Of a stretch of 64,000 nucleotides of DNA, positions 18,368 to 28,300 are shown in pieces. Each line of letters opens with the position of its first letter. Position 1 is the first letter of the stretch. The position numbers and the translations under genes were made by a program. Source of the stretch: Candidatus Cloacimonetes bacterium 4572_55 (lineage in GTDB: Bacteria; 4572-55). The notes below the pieces were generated by a model, which worked only from the letters and a program-made list of their open reading frames with translations, was not told the DNA's origin and did not search any database. The stretch is from positions 61,903 through 125,902 of the forward strand of contig NBMB01000021.1 in the NCBI GenBank assembly GCA_002084765.1, read 5' to 3'.

Positions 18368-20263
18368 TTAATTTCGCGCCAGCCAATCAACCATCAAAAC
18401 CAAGTCTCGGATCGTCAGAGAGCCGTTCTGATCCCAATCGCCCGCCCACAATTCATATGCGCTGATCTCCGCGTCGAGCAGCAACTCGACTATGCGATCC
18501 ACGTCCGCTACCGTAAGTTCACCGTCGCCGTCCAGATCGCCAAATAATCCGCTTTGAAACTGAATTGCGGAGATGCAATCTCTTCCCTCGGTTGTGACTC
18601 GAAAAATAGCGGTTTCCGCGCCTGCCCATCCATTGCTGTCCAGTCGAAATTTCGTATTTGTCAAATAATTTACGTTTATATGATCCAGTCCTTCGATCTC
18701 GCAGAGCCACTGCGGCGCGGGCGTGTCCAAATCCAGTGCATAATCAGCAAAATCGATATCCAGCGGTTCAATCGGAGAGAGGGCTATCTGCAACGGGAAT
18801 TGGCATACCGGATCAAAACCCCGAGAAACCTCGCCGGTGCGCCGTTGGTTCTGACGATACATGGGCCACGGCTTGAGTCTGGGGTCGGTCGGATCAGTGG
18901 CAAGGCCATAGCACTTGATTCTCGGGGGAGAAAAGTCACCGCCTGGTCCTCCCAGCATGCCGAATGTGCAGGCGACAAGCTCCAGCTGTCCGTCATAATC
19001 GATGTCGCTGACAGCCGGGGTCGCCATCAGATTGGAATAATAGACCTCCTCTCCTTCCTGATCTCGACCGATCTCCACTGGCCAACCGCTCTCTATGGAG
19101 CCGTAAGACGAAACCGAGAATGTTCGTCCATTCTCGACCATTGGTATCAACAACTCAATCATGCCGTCGCCGTCCACGTCCAAAGCGAGCGGATCGTTAA
19201 ATATGGCGTGGGTGCGTTCTTCTCGCGTTGCGGGGCTAATTTGATACTCAGATAGGTCTAAAGGAAATCCCGGAAAGGGCTGACCGTCGGCTTGCAGGAC
19301 ATGAACCCGGTAGTCGCTTGTGCAGACCACAACCTCTTGTTGACCGTCCATATCCAGATCGACAACTATCGGCGAGGTATCGACAGGCGCGTCCAATTGC
19401 ACGGGCCATCCTGGAATTGCGCCGCCGTTATAACGCGTCACATAGAGCGCGCCGTCGTCGGTGGCAAATATGACGTTGCGGGTCGTTGTGTCGAAGTTGT
19501 CTATCTTGCCAATTACCGGAGAGACCGTGACGAACGACTCGAAAGTCAGGGGCCATCCGCTCAAATAATTTCCGAATCGATCCAAGACGTGGACTGCGTG
19601 TTCGGTAGCGACCACTATCTCAGAAAAGCTGCCGGTGTTGATGTTGCCTACCGCGGGCGACGCGCCATAGACGCTGCCTCCTAAGGCGATCGGAAATCCT
19701 GGAAGCGGATAAAGGGAAAAATGTTGCAGCCCCCACGCATAGAGAACGCCTGCATCGTCTATCGCGACAATCTCTTTGTCCGAGTTGGTATTTAGGTTGA
19801 CCAATACCGGCGTGGAACTAATCCCGGCTGAGACGGAGACGACATAATCGCTGCCGTTGGGTGACAGAATGTGCAACCCATCGCTGCTGCCGAAGATGAC
19901 CCTGGGAACCCTCGAATCACCGAATAGAGCCGCTGTCGGGGAAGATTTCAGGATCCCGTTGACCGTCAGATAGCCGCTGTTGTAGAGGTATCCGCCTCCG
20001 GATTTTAGCCCATAAAAACGACCATTGGCTCCGGTCGCGCAGGGGATAAAGACCTCCTGTCCGACATGAGCCAAATCGGGGTAGGAAGGAGGCTGGTAAA
20101 TATCCAAGAGAAGAGGCGAGGCGATCGCGCCGCCCACAAAACCAGCTATAATATCCCATTCCAATTGCATCTCGCGTTCGCTTGAAATCAGCGGGCTGGC
20201 AACGCTGAACAAAAAAATAATGACAAGCGAGAGAGAATTGATAACTATTTTTGGGCTTTTCAT
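18368..20263 (-). CDS. Secreted FG-GAP/VCBS-type beta-propeller protein with C-terminal type I dockerin
   Basis: This 631-residue protein has a signal peptide (MKSPKIVINSLSLVIIFLFS). The middle is a propeller-like array with repeated FG-GAP-type segments such as SPIVVDLDMDGQQEVVVCT and PAVSDIDYDGQLELVACT, often calcium binding. The C-terminus carries two dockerin half-repeats: GDLDGDGELTVADVDRIVEL and GDWDQNGSLTIRDLVLMVDW. Dockerins bind cohesins in cellulosome-like or surface assemblies; no cohesin is visible here. AAGGAG precedes the start. It is probably exported and surface-bound or part of an extracellular complex. Confidence 0.88.
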   Translation of the reverse strand: MKSPKIVINSLSLVIIFLFSVASPLISSEREMQLEWDIIAGFVGGAIASPLLLDIYQPPSYPDLAHVGQEVFIPCATGANGRFYGLKSGGGYLYNSGYLTVNGILKSSPTAALFGDSRVPRVIFGSSDGLHILSPNGSDYVVSVSAGISSTPVLVNLNTNSDKEIVAIDDAGVLYAWGLQHFSLYPLPGFPIALGGSVYGASPAVGNINTGSFSEIVVATEHAVHVLDRFGNYLSGWPLTFESFVTVSPVIGKIDNFDTTTRNVIFATDDGALYVTRYNGGAIPGWPVQLDAPVDTSPIVVDLDMDGQQEVVVCTSDYRVHVLQADGQPFPGFPLDLSEYQISPATREERTHAIFNDPLALDVDGDGMIELLIPMVENGRTFSVSSYGSIESGWPVEIGRDQEGEEVYYSNLMATPAVSDIDYDGQLELVACTFGMLGGPGGDFSPPRIKCYGLATDPTDPRLKPWPMYRQNQRRTGEVSRGFDPVCQFPLQIALSPIEPLDIDFADYALDLDTPAPQWLCEIEGLDHINVNYLTNTKFRLDSNGWAGAETAIFRVTTEGRDCISAIQFQSGLFGDLDGDGELTVADVDRIVELLLDAEISAYELWAGDWDQNGSLTIRDLVLMVDWLARN

Positions 20264-20631
20264 AGAATCCGCTCCTTATTTATAACAATGATTACAACAA
20301 TTCATCACTATCTAAATACGTGTTACGACGACCTTCGCCGAAACTTTCCCTGTTAATATAGCAATTGAACGAATCAAACGCAATTTTTATTGATTTTGAG
20401 ACGAATTTTCTTTATATTGCATGAATATTTGGTGAGTTTTTTTTAAGCGAATTCTTTTTAAAATTTTTTAAAATTTTTTTTAAAATAAATAGAGCGATCT
20501 TCCGTTTGCGATCCGATCCGCACACGCAATACGGGCTAAAGATTGATCCAAAAGAATTCGCTGGGGGATTTTTTTTTTGAACAAGCATCCGATGATATTT
20601 CGGTGAAGATTTAAAGAAAGGCGGTTTAAGT
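20264..20631. other. AT-rich intergenic region between divergent genes
   Basis: About 370 bases between the dockerin-protein gene (-) and yebC (+). It contains long A/T runs around 20430-20490 (repeated TTTTTAAAATTTTTT), and an A/T-rich promoter region is plausible. No open frame or RNA gene was recognised. Confidence 0.5.
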
Positions 20632-21384
20632 ATGTCTGGTCATAATAAATGGAGCACGATCAAACACAAAAAAGGCAAGGCGGACGCGCAGCGGGGACGT
20701 TTATTCACCCGCCTGATAAAAGAAATTTCTGTTGCCGCTCGGGAAGGAGGTGGAGACCCCGAGGGGAATCCGCGTCTGAGGACAGCGATCCTGAACGCCA
20801 GGCAAAGCAACATGCCGACCGATAACATTGATCGGGCGATCAAGAAAGGCACGGGCGAACTACCCGGCGTCACATATGATGAAGTGGTTTACGAAGGATA
20901 TGGTCCCGGGGGGGTGGCTCTCTATCTCGAGGTGTTGACGGATAACAAAAATCGAACTGTGGCTGAAATTCGTCACCTTATCGGGAAATATGGCGGGAAT
21001 CTGGGCGAAAACGGCAGCGTTGCCTGGATGTTTGACCGGAAAGGTATGATCCACGTACCGGCTGATGAGGTCACGGAAGACGACGTCCTGATGGCGGTGA
21101 TGGACGCGGACGCAGAGGACGTCAAGGATGAGGGAGAGAGTTTTGTAGTGATTACGGGTGTGGAAAATTTTGAAGAGATCAAGAAGGCACTGGAAAAAAA
21201 TGGGATCAAGTATAGTGAGAGCGCGTTGGAAATGATCCCCAAGACCATGACGCAGATATCCGGGAAACATGCCTCGTCGTTGATCAAGTTGTTGGAACGG
21301 TTGGAGGATCATGAGGATGTGCAGCATATCTTTTCAAATTTTGACATGAGCGAAGAAGAGTTGGCGGCTCTAACAAGTCGATGA
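20632..21384 (+). CDS. yebC: YebC/PmpR family protein
   Basis: This 250-residue protein has the full family signature MSGHNKWSTIKHKKGKADA and a GNPRLRTAI...NMPTDNIDRAIKKG block. The family includes DNA-binding regulators (PmpR type), and recent work links members to ribosome rescue at proline-rich sites (TACO1-like). AAAGGCGG lies upstream of ATG 20632. It overlaps ruvC by four bases (ATGA), the classic yebC-ruvC arrangement. Confidence 0.96.
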   Translation: MSGHNKWSTIKHKKGKADAQRGRLFTRLIKEISVAAREGGGDPEGNPRLRTAILNARQSNMPTDNIDRAIKKGTGELPGVTYDEVVYEGYGPGGVALYLEVLTDNKNRTVAEIRHLIGKYGGNLGENGSVAWMFDRKGMIHVPADEVTEDDVLMAVMDADAEDVKDEGESFVVITGVENFEEIKKALEKNGIKYSESALEMIPKTMTQISGKHASSLIKLLERLEDHEDVQHIFSNFDMSEEELAALTSR

Positions 21385-21866
21385 TTGTTTTGGGAATTGA
21401 TCCGGGTACGGTCGTCACTGGCTATGGTTTGATAAAATTGGAGGACAATTTAGTCAGACCGATCCATTTCGGAGTGATCCGAATGAAGTCCAAAAGCCAC
21501 CTTCATACTCGGCTAAAGAAAATTTATGATGAATTAACGAAAATTATTCAAGCCAACAAGCCTGAAGCTGTGGCGTTGGAGGGCGTTTTTTATTCACGGA
21601 ATGTCAAAACAGCTCTTCATATCGGACATGCTCGCGGCGCGGCGATACTTGCCGCTGAAAATTACGGGATTCATGTGCATGAATACTCGCCCCGTCAGGT
21701 CAAGCAAGCGGTCACTGGGAAGGGAGCGGCGTCCAAAGAACAAGTTCAACTGATGACGCAGCGGCTTCTGCATATGAGCGACCCGCCCACGCCGTTAGAC
21801 ACATCGGACGCTTTGGCGATCGCGATATGCCATCTTATAAAGACGGAAAAGTGCATTCGGTTTTGA
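21381..21866 (+). CDS. ruvC: Holliday junction resolvase RuvC
   Basis: This 161-residue RNase H-fold endonuclease cleaves Holliday junctions after branch migration. Seen are the first catalytic Asp in MIVLGIDPGT, the Glu in VALEGVFY and the C-terminal Asp pair in LDTSDALAIAICH. Start and stop fit the family length. It is coupled to yebC by an ATGA overlap. ruvA and ruvB do not follow here. Confidence 0.96.
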   Translation: MIVLGIDPGTVVTGYGLIKLEDNLVRPIHFGVIRMKSKSHLHTRLKKIYDELTKIIQANKPEAVALEGVFYSRNVKTALHIGHARGAAILAAENYGIHVHEYSPRQVKQAVTGKGAASKEQVQLMTQRLLHMSDPPTPLDTSDALAIAICHLIKTEKCIRF

Positions 21867-22019
21867 TTCGTTTTTGAAAGTAATGATCGCACATAAAAAA
21901 GGAAAAATTGGATCATTGCCAGGAAAAGTCTTGACAAAAATGCAATTATTATGGATCTTTCTCTAAATGTAATGGTTGCTATTTATTTTTTGTAAATGTA
22001 CGGTTTTTAGGAGGAAATT

Positions 22020-22553
22020 ATGGAAGAGAAATTAGTTGTTCCGGAGAACGACTTCCAAGAGAAAGACGCCGCGGCCAAAAAAATTGTGCGGAAATATATG
22101 CTTTGGTCCATGGGCGGTGGATTGATTGTGATCCCGATTGTGGATGTGGTGGCGGTCACAACGGCTCAAGTTTATATGCTTAAGGACCTGGCTGAAAATT
22201 ATGACGTCGAGTTCTCAGGAGATCGGGTCAAGTCCTTGATCGCCTCATTGATGGGCGGTGCTTCCGCCAATTATTTGGCATACGGTGGACTGGGTCGTAT
22301 GGCGGCGAATAGCTTGATGAAAGTGGTCCCGATTGCCGGTCAAATTTTTGGCGGAGTGGCTATGTCCATCTTTTCATCAGCGACAACATACGCTGTCGGC
22401 AAGGTGTTTATCCAACATTTTGCATCGGGCGGGACATTTTTAGACTTTGATCCAGAAAAAGTCCGCGCGTACTTTTCCAAAGAATTCGAAGAGGGAAAAG
22501 AGTTGGCGACTGAGATGAAAAAAGATCAGGAGACACAAGAGGTTACAGCATAA
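22020..22553 (+). CDS. DUF697 family membrane protein, paralogue 1
   Basis: The 177-residue protein matches DUF697 (a domain often attached to GTPases): IPIVDVVAVTTAQVYMLKDL, a glycine-rich hydrophobic middle (VVPIAGQIFGGVAMSIFSSA), TTYAVGKVFIQHFASGGTF and an FDPEKVRAYF tail. It probably has two membrane-associated helical hairpins. AGGAGG precedes the start closely (GGAGGAAATT-ATG). A second copy lies at 23925. Function in these stand-alone forms is unknown. Confidence 0.82.
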   Translation: MEEKLVVPENDFQEKDAAAKKIVRKYMLWSMGGGLIVIPIVDVVAVTTAQVYMLKDLAENYDVEFSGDRVKSLIASLMGGASANYLAYGGLGRMAANSLMKVVPIAGQIFGGVAMSIFSSATTYAVGKVFIQHFASGGTFLDFDPEKVRAYFSKEFEEGKELATEMKKDQETQEVTA

Positions 22554-22678
22554 AAATTAGAAGCTGTAAAAAATCGTAGAGGGTTTTTTCTCAAATGTTG
22601 ATTAAACACAGCGTAGTTAGAAAAAGCTCTCACGGTTTGTCCAAACTTACTAAGCGAATATGAAAGAAGGGTAGTGTC

Positions 22679-22894
22679 TTGAATATTGCTATTATTATTT
22701 ATCTTTGTATTTGTATTCTTATCGGAATTTTGGGTAAAAATCGACTATTGGGTTTTTGGGGATTCTTTTTTCTTTCCCTTTTTACAACGCCGCTAATCGG
22801 GGCGCTTGTCCTGGGGATTACGGCAAATAGAGCACTTTGGAATTTGGAGAAAACGCTTTATAGAAAAAAAAATAAATCCGTAGACCATTTTTAA
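22679..22894 (+). CDS. Small two-helix membrane protein, unrecognised
   Basis: This 71-residue frame starts at TTG 22679, has two strongly hydrophobic segments (IAIIIYLCICILIGILG and FFFLSLFTTPLIGALVLG), then a basic tail (LYRKKNKS). GAAAGAAGGG lies upstream as a weak ribosome-binding site. It is placed between the DUF697 and DUF481 genes in the same direction. There is no family assignment. Confidence 0.5.
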   Translation: MNIAIIIYLCICILIGILGKNRLLGFWGFFFLSLFTTPLIGALVLGITANRALWNLEKTLYRKKNKSVDHF

Positions 22895-22946
22895 GCTATT
22901 ATTTTGAGTTCGCCTATTATTTTACTGTGAGTTTAAAGGAGGATGC

Positions 22947-23807
22947 ATGCGTCACTTTTTTCCAAGAATTATCGCGATTTTTATCATAGCATTGACATCG
23001 TTTCTTTTTGTGGTTTCGAGTAACGCTCAGGAGGAAAGCAGGGAGTCTGAAGTCCCAAAAGAAGAGAAACCAGTAAAAAAAGAGTTGGGTAGGTGGTGGC
23101 TGAAAAACGCCCGGACATATAACCCGTTACCGAAACAGTGGCTTTTTCATGTGCAAGGAGAGGGCGGATTTACCCGATCTACCGGAAATATGGGCGGTCA
23201 CACAATTCTGGGCGGCGCGATACTCGTGGTAAGAAAGAGCGTATTCACCAATTATGCGGACTATAAGGTTTATCGACAGAAAATTGAGCTGACCGATGGA
23301 AACAGCGTGGTCTTTGAGATACAATCTTTCGAGGACGCTTTTCGAATCGATTTGACATCCAAGATAAGCGGTCTCATCGGCTTTATGTGGGATAAAGACG
23401 AAACCAAATATTTGACCCATCGGTACATCTACAGCGTGGGTATGATGTTCCAACTCATGGATAACTCCAAGCATAAATTGTCCACGATGGGGGCTTACGG
23501 CTCTCAGAACGAAGAATTTGAACACGATTCTTTGGTCTCCCATGACACGGGAATCCTCTATCTATCAGATAACTACACTGGAATTATAACGAAAAGCCTT
23601 GCTTTGGAGCAAGAAGCCCAGCTTTTTCTCGATATGAGCGACAGCGATTTCTACCGCTATATTTTTAAAATCGGACTTGATTATAAACTGAATCGTCAGC
23701 TGAGTATTGTCCCCCAACTCTCAGTCGAATATAATAGCGAGCCCGCGTTTGAAGAATCGAAAAAATCCGACGTCATGCAAAGGATCAATATTCGATTCTC
23801 CTTCTAA
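22947..23807 (+). CDS. DUF481 outer-membrane beta-barrel protein
   Basis: This 286-residue protein has a signal peptide ending near SNAQEE and a charged linker (EVPKEEKPVKKE). About a dozen amphipathic strands follow, with the DUF481-like features GEGGFTRSTGNMGG, an ISGLIGFMWDKDE stretch, and a C-terminal INIRFSF ending in Phe, as in barrel proteins inserted by BamA. AAAGGAGGATGC precedes ATG 22947. The homologous YdiY is stress/salt related, but function here is unproven. Confidence 0.75.
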   Translation: MRHFFPRIIAIFIIALTSFLFVVSSNAQEESRESEVPKEEKPVKKELGRWWLKNARTYNPLPKQWLFHVQGEGGFTRSTGNMGGHTILGGAILVVRKSVFTNYADYKVYRQKIELTDGNSVVFEIQSFEDAFRIDLTSKISGLIGFMWDKDETKYLTHRYIYSVGMMFQLMDNSKHKLSTMGAYGSQNEEFEHDSLVSHDTGILYLSDNYTGIITKSLALEQEAQLFLDMSDSDFYRYIFKIGLDYKLNRQLSIVPQLSVEYNSEPAFEESKKSDVMQRINIRFSF

Positions 23808-23924
23808 CTCCATATTTACCCCCCATTTTGCTATACCGCAATAAAACAATCTTTTATCGACCGCGCGAGCTTTCGATAATGGCGACTTTTTATCCGATCG
23901 ATCTATCGAATGTTGGAATAATTT

Positions 23925-24404
23925 ATGATCAAAAAAACCGATCCCATAGAAACTGTTGAAGTAAAAGCTCTGGAAATGGTCAAAAAATATAGCTTATGGG
24001 CAGTGGGGATCGGTCTGACTCCGATCCCGTTATTAGATATGGCGTTATTGTTCGTTGTTCAGATAAAGATGCTGAAATCTCTTGCCAAACTCTATGAAGT
24101 CCCCTATTCCGAACAAAAGGCGAGAGTATACATCACCTCTCTTATCGGGGCCCTTATTCCGATCTCACTTTGCGGCAGTTTCTTCAGTCTGATGAAAGTG
24201 CTGCCGATCCTCAGCCCAGTCGTCGGCATGACCGCTGTTCCAATGATCCTTGGCTCGAGTGCTTATGCGGTCGGCAAGGTTTTTATCCAACATTTCGAGA
24301 TGGGCGGAACGCTTCTCGATTTTGAACCGGATCGCGTAAAGGATTATTTTAAGCAGCAGTTCCAAGAAGGTCAAAAAGTTGTCGATCAATTAAAAAAAAT
24401 ATGA
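23925..24404 (+). CDS. DUF697 family membrane protein, paralogue 2
   Basis: The 159-residue protein is paralogous to the one at 22020: TPIPLLDMALLFVVQIKMLKSL and SSAYAVGKVFIQHFEMGG correspond to the same blocks, with FEPDRVKDYFKQQFQEG at the end. There is no convincing ribosome-binding site. The stop overlaps the first possible start of the AT gene (ATGA at 24401), though a better start for that gene lies 57 bases further on. The linkage to a PKS may be accidental. Confidence 0.82.
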   Translation: MIKKTDPIETVEVKALEMVKKYSLWAVGIGLTPIPLLDMALLFVVQIKMLKSLAKLYEVPYSEQKARVYITSLIGALIPISLCGSFFSLMKVLPILSPVVGMTAVPMILGSSAYAVGKVFIQHFEMGGTLLDFEPDRVKDYFKQQFQEGQKVVDQLKKI

Positions 24405-24457
24405 AAAATCCTCATAGTTCATTTATCACGAATTCACCGGATCGCTGTGGAGTCGCC

Positions 24458-25348
24458 ATGACCGATACAAATCGAAAATTAGCCTTTGTTTTCACCGGAC
24501 TCGGCGCACAATGGAAAGGAATGGGCGCGCAATTGGTGGAACAAGAACCTCTGTTTCGTCGGACGATCCAGGAATGCGACCGGATATTTAGTCAATACGC
24601 CGATTGGTCCCTCCTCGAAGAGTTGAAAAAAAAGCCGGCGCAATCTCGGATATATCTATCTGAAATAGGTCATCCCTGCAGTTTTGCCGTGCAACTTGGT
24701 TTAGCCGTATTGCTTCAGGACTGGGGCATTGTCCCGGACAGCGTCGTTGGACATAGCGGCGGCGAGGTGGTTACGGCTCATGTTGCGGGCGCGCTCAGCT
24801 TGGAGGATTCCTTGAAGATCGTCCACAACCACTGCGTGACTATGAGCAAGGTGGCAAGGAAAGGCGGAAAAATGGCGTTTGTCGCGCTTCCTTTGAGCCA
24901 GGTGGAGCGCGAGATCGAGCGGGCGACTAAAGGACATTCGGAAAAAATTTCCATAGCCGCGATAAACGGACCCAAATCGATTGTCCTATCCGGTCGGGAA
25001 GAGGTCGATGAACTGGCGAACGCGTTACAAAAAAAAGAGGTCTTCTGCCGGTTGTTGAAAATGGATTTGGCTTTCCATAGTCCTCAGGTGGAGCCGCATC
25101 TGCCCGGATTTCGGCAAGCATTAGAGGGCGTGTCACCCATTCCCCCTCGGATCCGCGTCTATTCTACTTTGCGCGGCGCGGAAGCGGAAAAGAATGATTT
25201 TGATCCCGATTATTGGATCGAGCATATTCGGAACCCAGTGAAATTCGGTCAAGCGGTCCGCGCCATGATCCACGACGGTCATCGGAGGATGAAAAGAGCG
25301 AGATTCTCCAAACATTGGCAACGCTCCACCATGTCGGTTGTCCAGTGA
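24458..25348 (+). pseudogene. Acyltransferase domain of a PKS loading part (broken at its C-terminal end)
   Basis: The frame encodes a malonyl-type acyltransferase: FVFTGLGAQWKGMGAQL, active-site Ser100 in GHSGGE, LAFHSPQVEP and WIEHIRNPVKF. I prefer ATG 24458 (GGAG upstream) over 24401. At DGHR (about 25282) the family continuation (FLEIGPHPVL and the following ~30 residues) is missing, and the tail MKRARFSKHWQ is out of frame. Post-AT sequence resumes in the next frame as SSEDEKSEILQTLATLHHVG. The missing length must be 1 modulo 3, as in the FAAL break. With the downstream ACP this would be a loading AT-ACP didomain. Confidence 0.75.
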
Positions 25349-28300
25349 AATTGGAGCGGATGCGCGAACCGGATCGCAAGCTCTTTTTGGATTACGAATC
25401 GGATCGTAAATTAGATGAGAACAAACATATAGCGGTTCCCCCCATGATTCAAGAATTGAAGGAGCTCGCGCCGGAAAAACGCAGGACAGCGTTTATCGAA
25501 CAACTGAAGCAGGCAGTCGCTGAGGAGACCGATCAAGCTGTCCTCCTGACCGATGATCGAATCGGGTTTTTTGAGGCGGGCGTCGATTCTCTGACCGCTA
25601 TTCGGATAAAAGACGCGCTATCCACCCACCTCGGTTTGACCCTATCAAGCACGTTGATTTTTGATTATCCCAATTTGAACTTATTGACCGAATTTCTCGC
25701 AAAAAAAATATCGTCAGGATATGATCTCGCGGGTCTGACCCTTGAGTCTGAGAAACCGGGAGCAACGGAAATCCAGTCAAAAGATTGGGAGGGTGAGCCG
25801 GTCAATATCGCGGAACCGATTGCAATTATCGGCATGGGCTGCCGTTTTCCCGGAGGAGCCAATCATCCCGATTTATACTGGGAACTGCTGAAAAATGGCA
25901 GAGACGCTATGATCAAAATTCCCCCAGAGCGGTGGGATATCGACAAATATTATGATCCAAATCCCGACGCGCTCGGAAAAACATATACACGGATGGGTGG
26001 GTTTGTCACTGACGTGAATCCAAAAACCTTTGACGCAAATTTTTTCAAAGTCTCGCCAAAGGAGGCAAAATCGCTCGATCCGCAGCAACGTATGCTCCTC
26101 GAAGTCTCATGGGAGGCGTTTGAAAACGCGGGTATCCCGATTCCGACACTCTCCGGCAAACGAGTAGGTGTTTATCTCGGAATCTGCACGGACGACTATA
26201 AGGGCGCGCATTTATGGGCGTCGGACTTTGACAAAATCGACGCATATTCCGCTTCTGGATCTATGTATTGCTCCGCGGGAGGCAGACTCTCTTATGTATT
26301 TGGTTTCCAAGGTCCTAATTGCTCTGTGGATACTGCATGCTCCTCGTCGCTGGTCGCTCTGCATCTCGCTTGCCAGGCACTGAAAAGCCGAGACGCTGAA
26401 ATCGGTCTGGTAGCGGGCGTAAACGGGCTTTTTACTCCGAATCTCTACGTCTATTTTTCGAAACTCGGAGCACTTTCGCCAGATGGACATAGCAAATCCT
26501 TTGACGCGTCCGCAAATGGATATGCCCGTGGCGAGGGATGCGGCGCGGTTGTGTTGAAACGGCTGTCAGACGCTCAGCGAGACAATGATCGCATCCTGGC
26601 TGTGATCCGAGGCGTCGCGATTAATCAAGATGGAGCCAGCAGCAGTTTCACCGCGCCAAATGGATCGGCGCAGCAAGAAGTCATGCGTCTGGCATTACGT
26701 CGATCTGGGGTTCAGCCCAGGGACGTCGGCTATATCGAAGCTCACGGCACTGGCACCGCGCTGGGAGATCCGGTGGAGGCGCACGCGTTGGGTCAAGTCT
26801 ATGGCGCGGGCAGAAGCCCTGAGGATCCGTTGATTATCGGATCGGTCAAGGCGAATATCGGCCATCTGGAAGGCGCAGCGGGAATCGCTGGTCTGATTAA
26901 AATCGCGTTGATGCTGAACCAAGAGGCAATCCCGCCGCAGATTCATTTCCATACGCCAAACCCGCTTATTTCATGGGACGAACTCCCGATCGCAGTTCCG
27001 ACTCGACAGACCGACTGGAACCGCTCCGATACACCGCGGCGAGCGGGATTGAGTTCCTTTGGTTTCAGCGGGACAAATGCGCATGTCATTATCGAGGAGC
27101 CACCTCTTGACCCAAATAATAATAAAAACGCGGCGGATCGACCAGTCCATATCCTTCCGATATCCGCGAAAAATCGCAATGGGTTGAACGAATTGGTTGA
27201 AAAATATCGAGATTTTTTTGATCGTATTGAGGCGCGTCAGACCCATGATCAAGGGCAAGCTATTTTACCGCATATTTGCCATACAGCATCCGCGGGTCGG
27301 GTTCACTTCGATCACCGCACCGCTTTTACGGGTCGATCCATTGAGGAATTTAGGCGAGGATTCTCGTCTTATTCAGATGATAATAACAATAATATCAAGG
27401 ATTTGGACGCTCAAAAAATCGTTTTTTTATGCACCGGGCAAGGGTCGCAATACCCCGGTATGGGACAGATGCTGTACAAGACGCAACCGGTTTTTCGGCA
27501 AGCCATGGATCATTGCGGCGGGCTGTTCGATCGTTATTTGGATCGCTCGATTATCCAATTGATTTACGCCCCAATTTGCGCTAAGGACAACTCGGAAAAA
27601 TTGATCAATCAAACTCGGTACACACAACCCGGGATTTTTGCGATCGAATACGCGCTGGCAAAATTGTGGCAATCCTGGGGCGCGCATCCCTCCGCGCTGG
27701 CTGGGCATAGCATCGGAGAATATGTCGCGGCTTGCCTTGCGGATGTTTTCAGTTTGGAAGACGCTGTCAAGTTGGTTTCTGAGCGAGGACGGCTGATGCA
27801 ATCGCTCCCAGCAGGCGGATTGATGGCGGCAATTTTCGCTGACGAAACGGTTGCGCTGGACGCGATCGCTGGATATGACGACGTTTCTATCGCCGCGGTC
27901 AACGCGCCGACAGGTATCGTGGTCTCAGGTGCCGGAGAATCGATCCGAAAAATTGTCGAGAGTCTGAAATCAAAAAAGATCAAGTCGCGTCAACTTGTGG
28001 TCTCGCACGCGTTTCATTCGCCGCTCATGGAGCCGATCCTTGAGCAATTTCATCGGGTCGCGGAAGAGGTCGCGTACCACGCGCCAAAACTGCCTGTGAT
28101 CTCCAATCTGACAGGTAAATTTGCAACCGAAAAAGAGTTGACGTCAGCCGATTATTGGACAGACCATATCCGAGGAGCCGTGCGTTTTAACGATTCTATG
28201 CAGACATTAAATCACGACGGCTATCGGATTTTCTTAGAGGTGGGCGCACATTCGACCTTGACGAGTCTTGGGAAGCAGTGTTTACCCGACTCTGACCCAC

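Noticed and set aside
20860-21327. Long minus-strand open frame opposite yebC
   Set aside because: Shadow of a well-conserved plus-strand gene; no start signal or protein family.
21931-21960. TTGACA box upstream of the first DUF697 gene as a sigma-70 promoter
   Set aside because: At 17-bp spacing the -10 position reads GATCTT, and the TATTAT nearby is only 10 bp away, so the match is weak.
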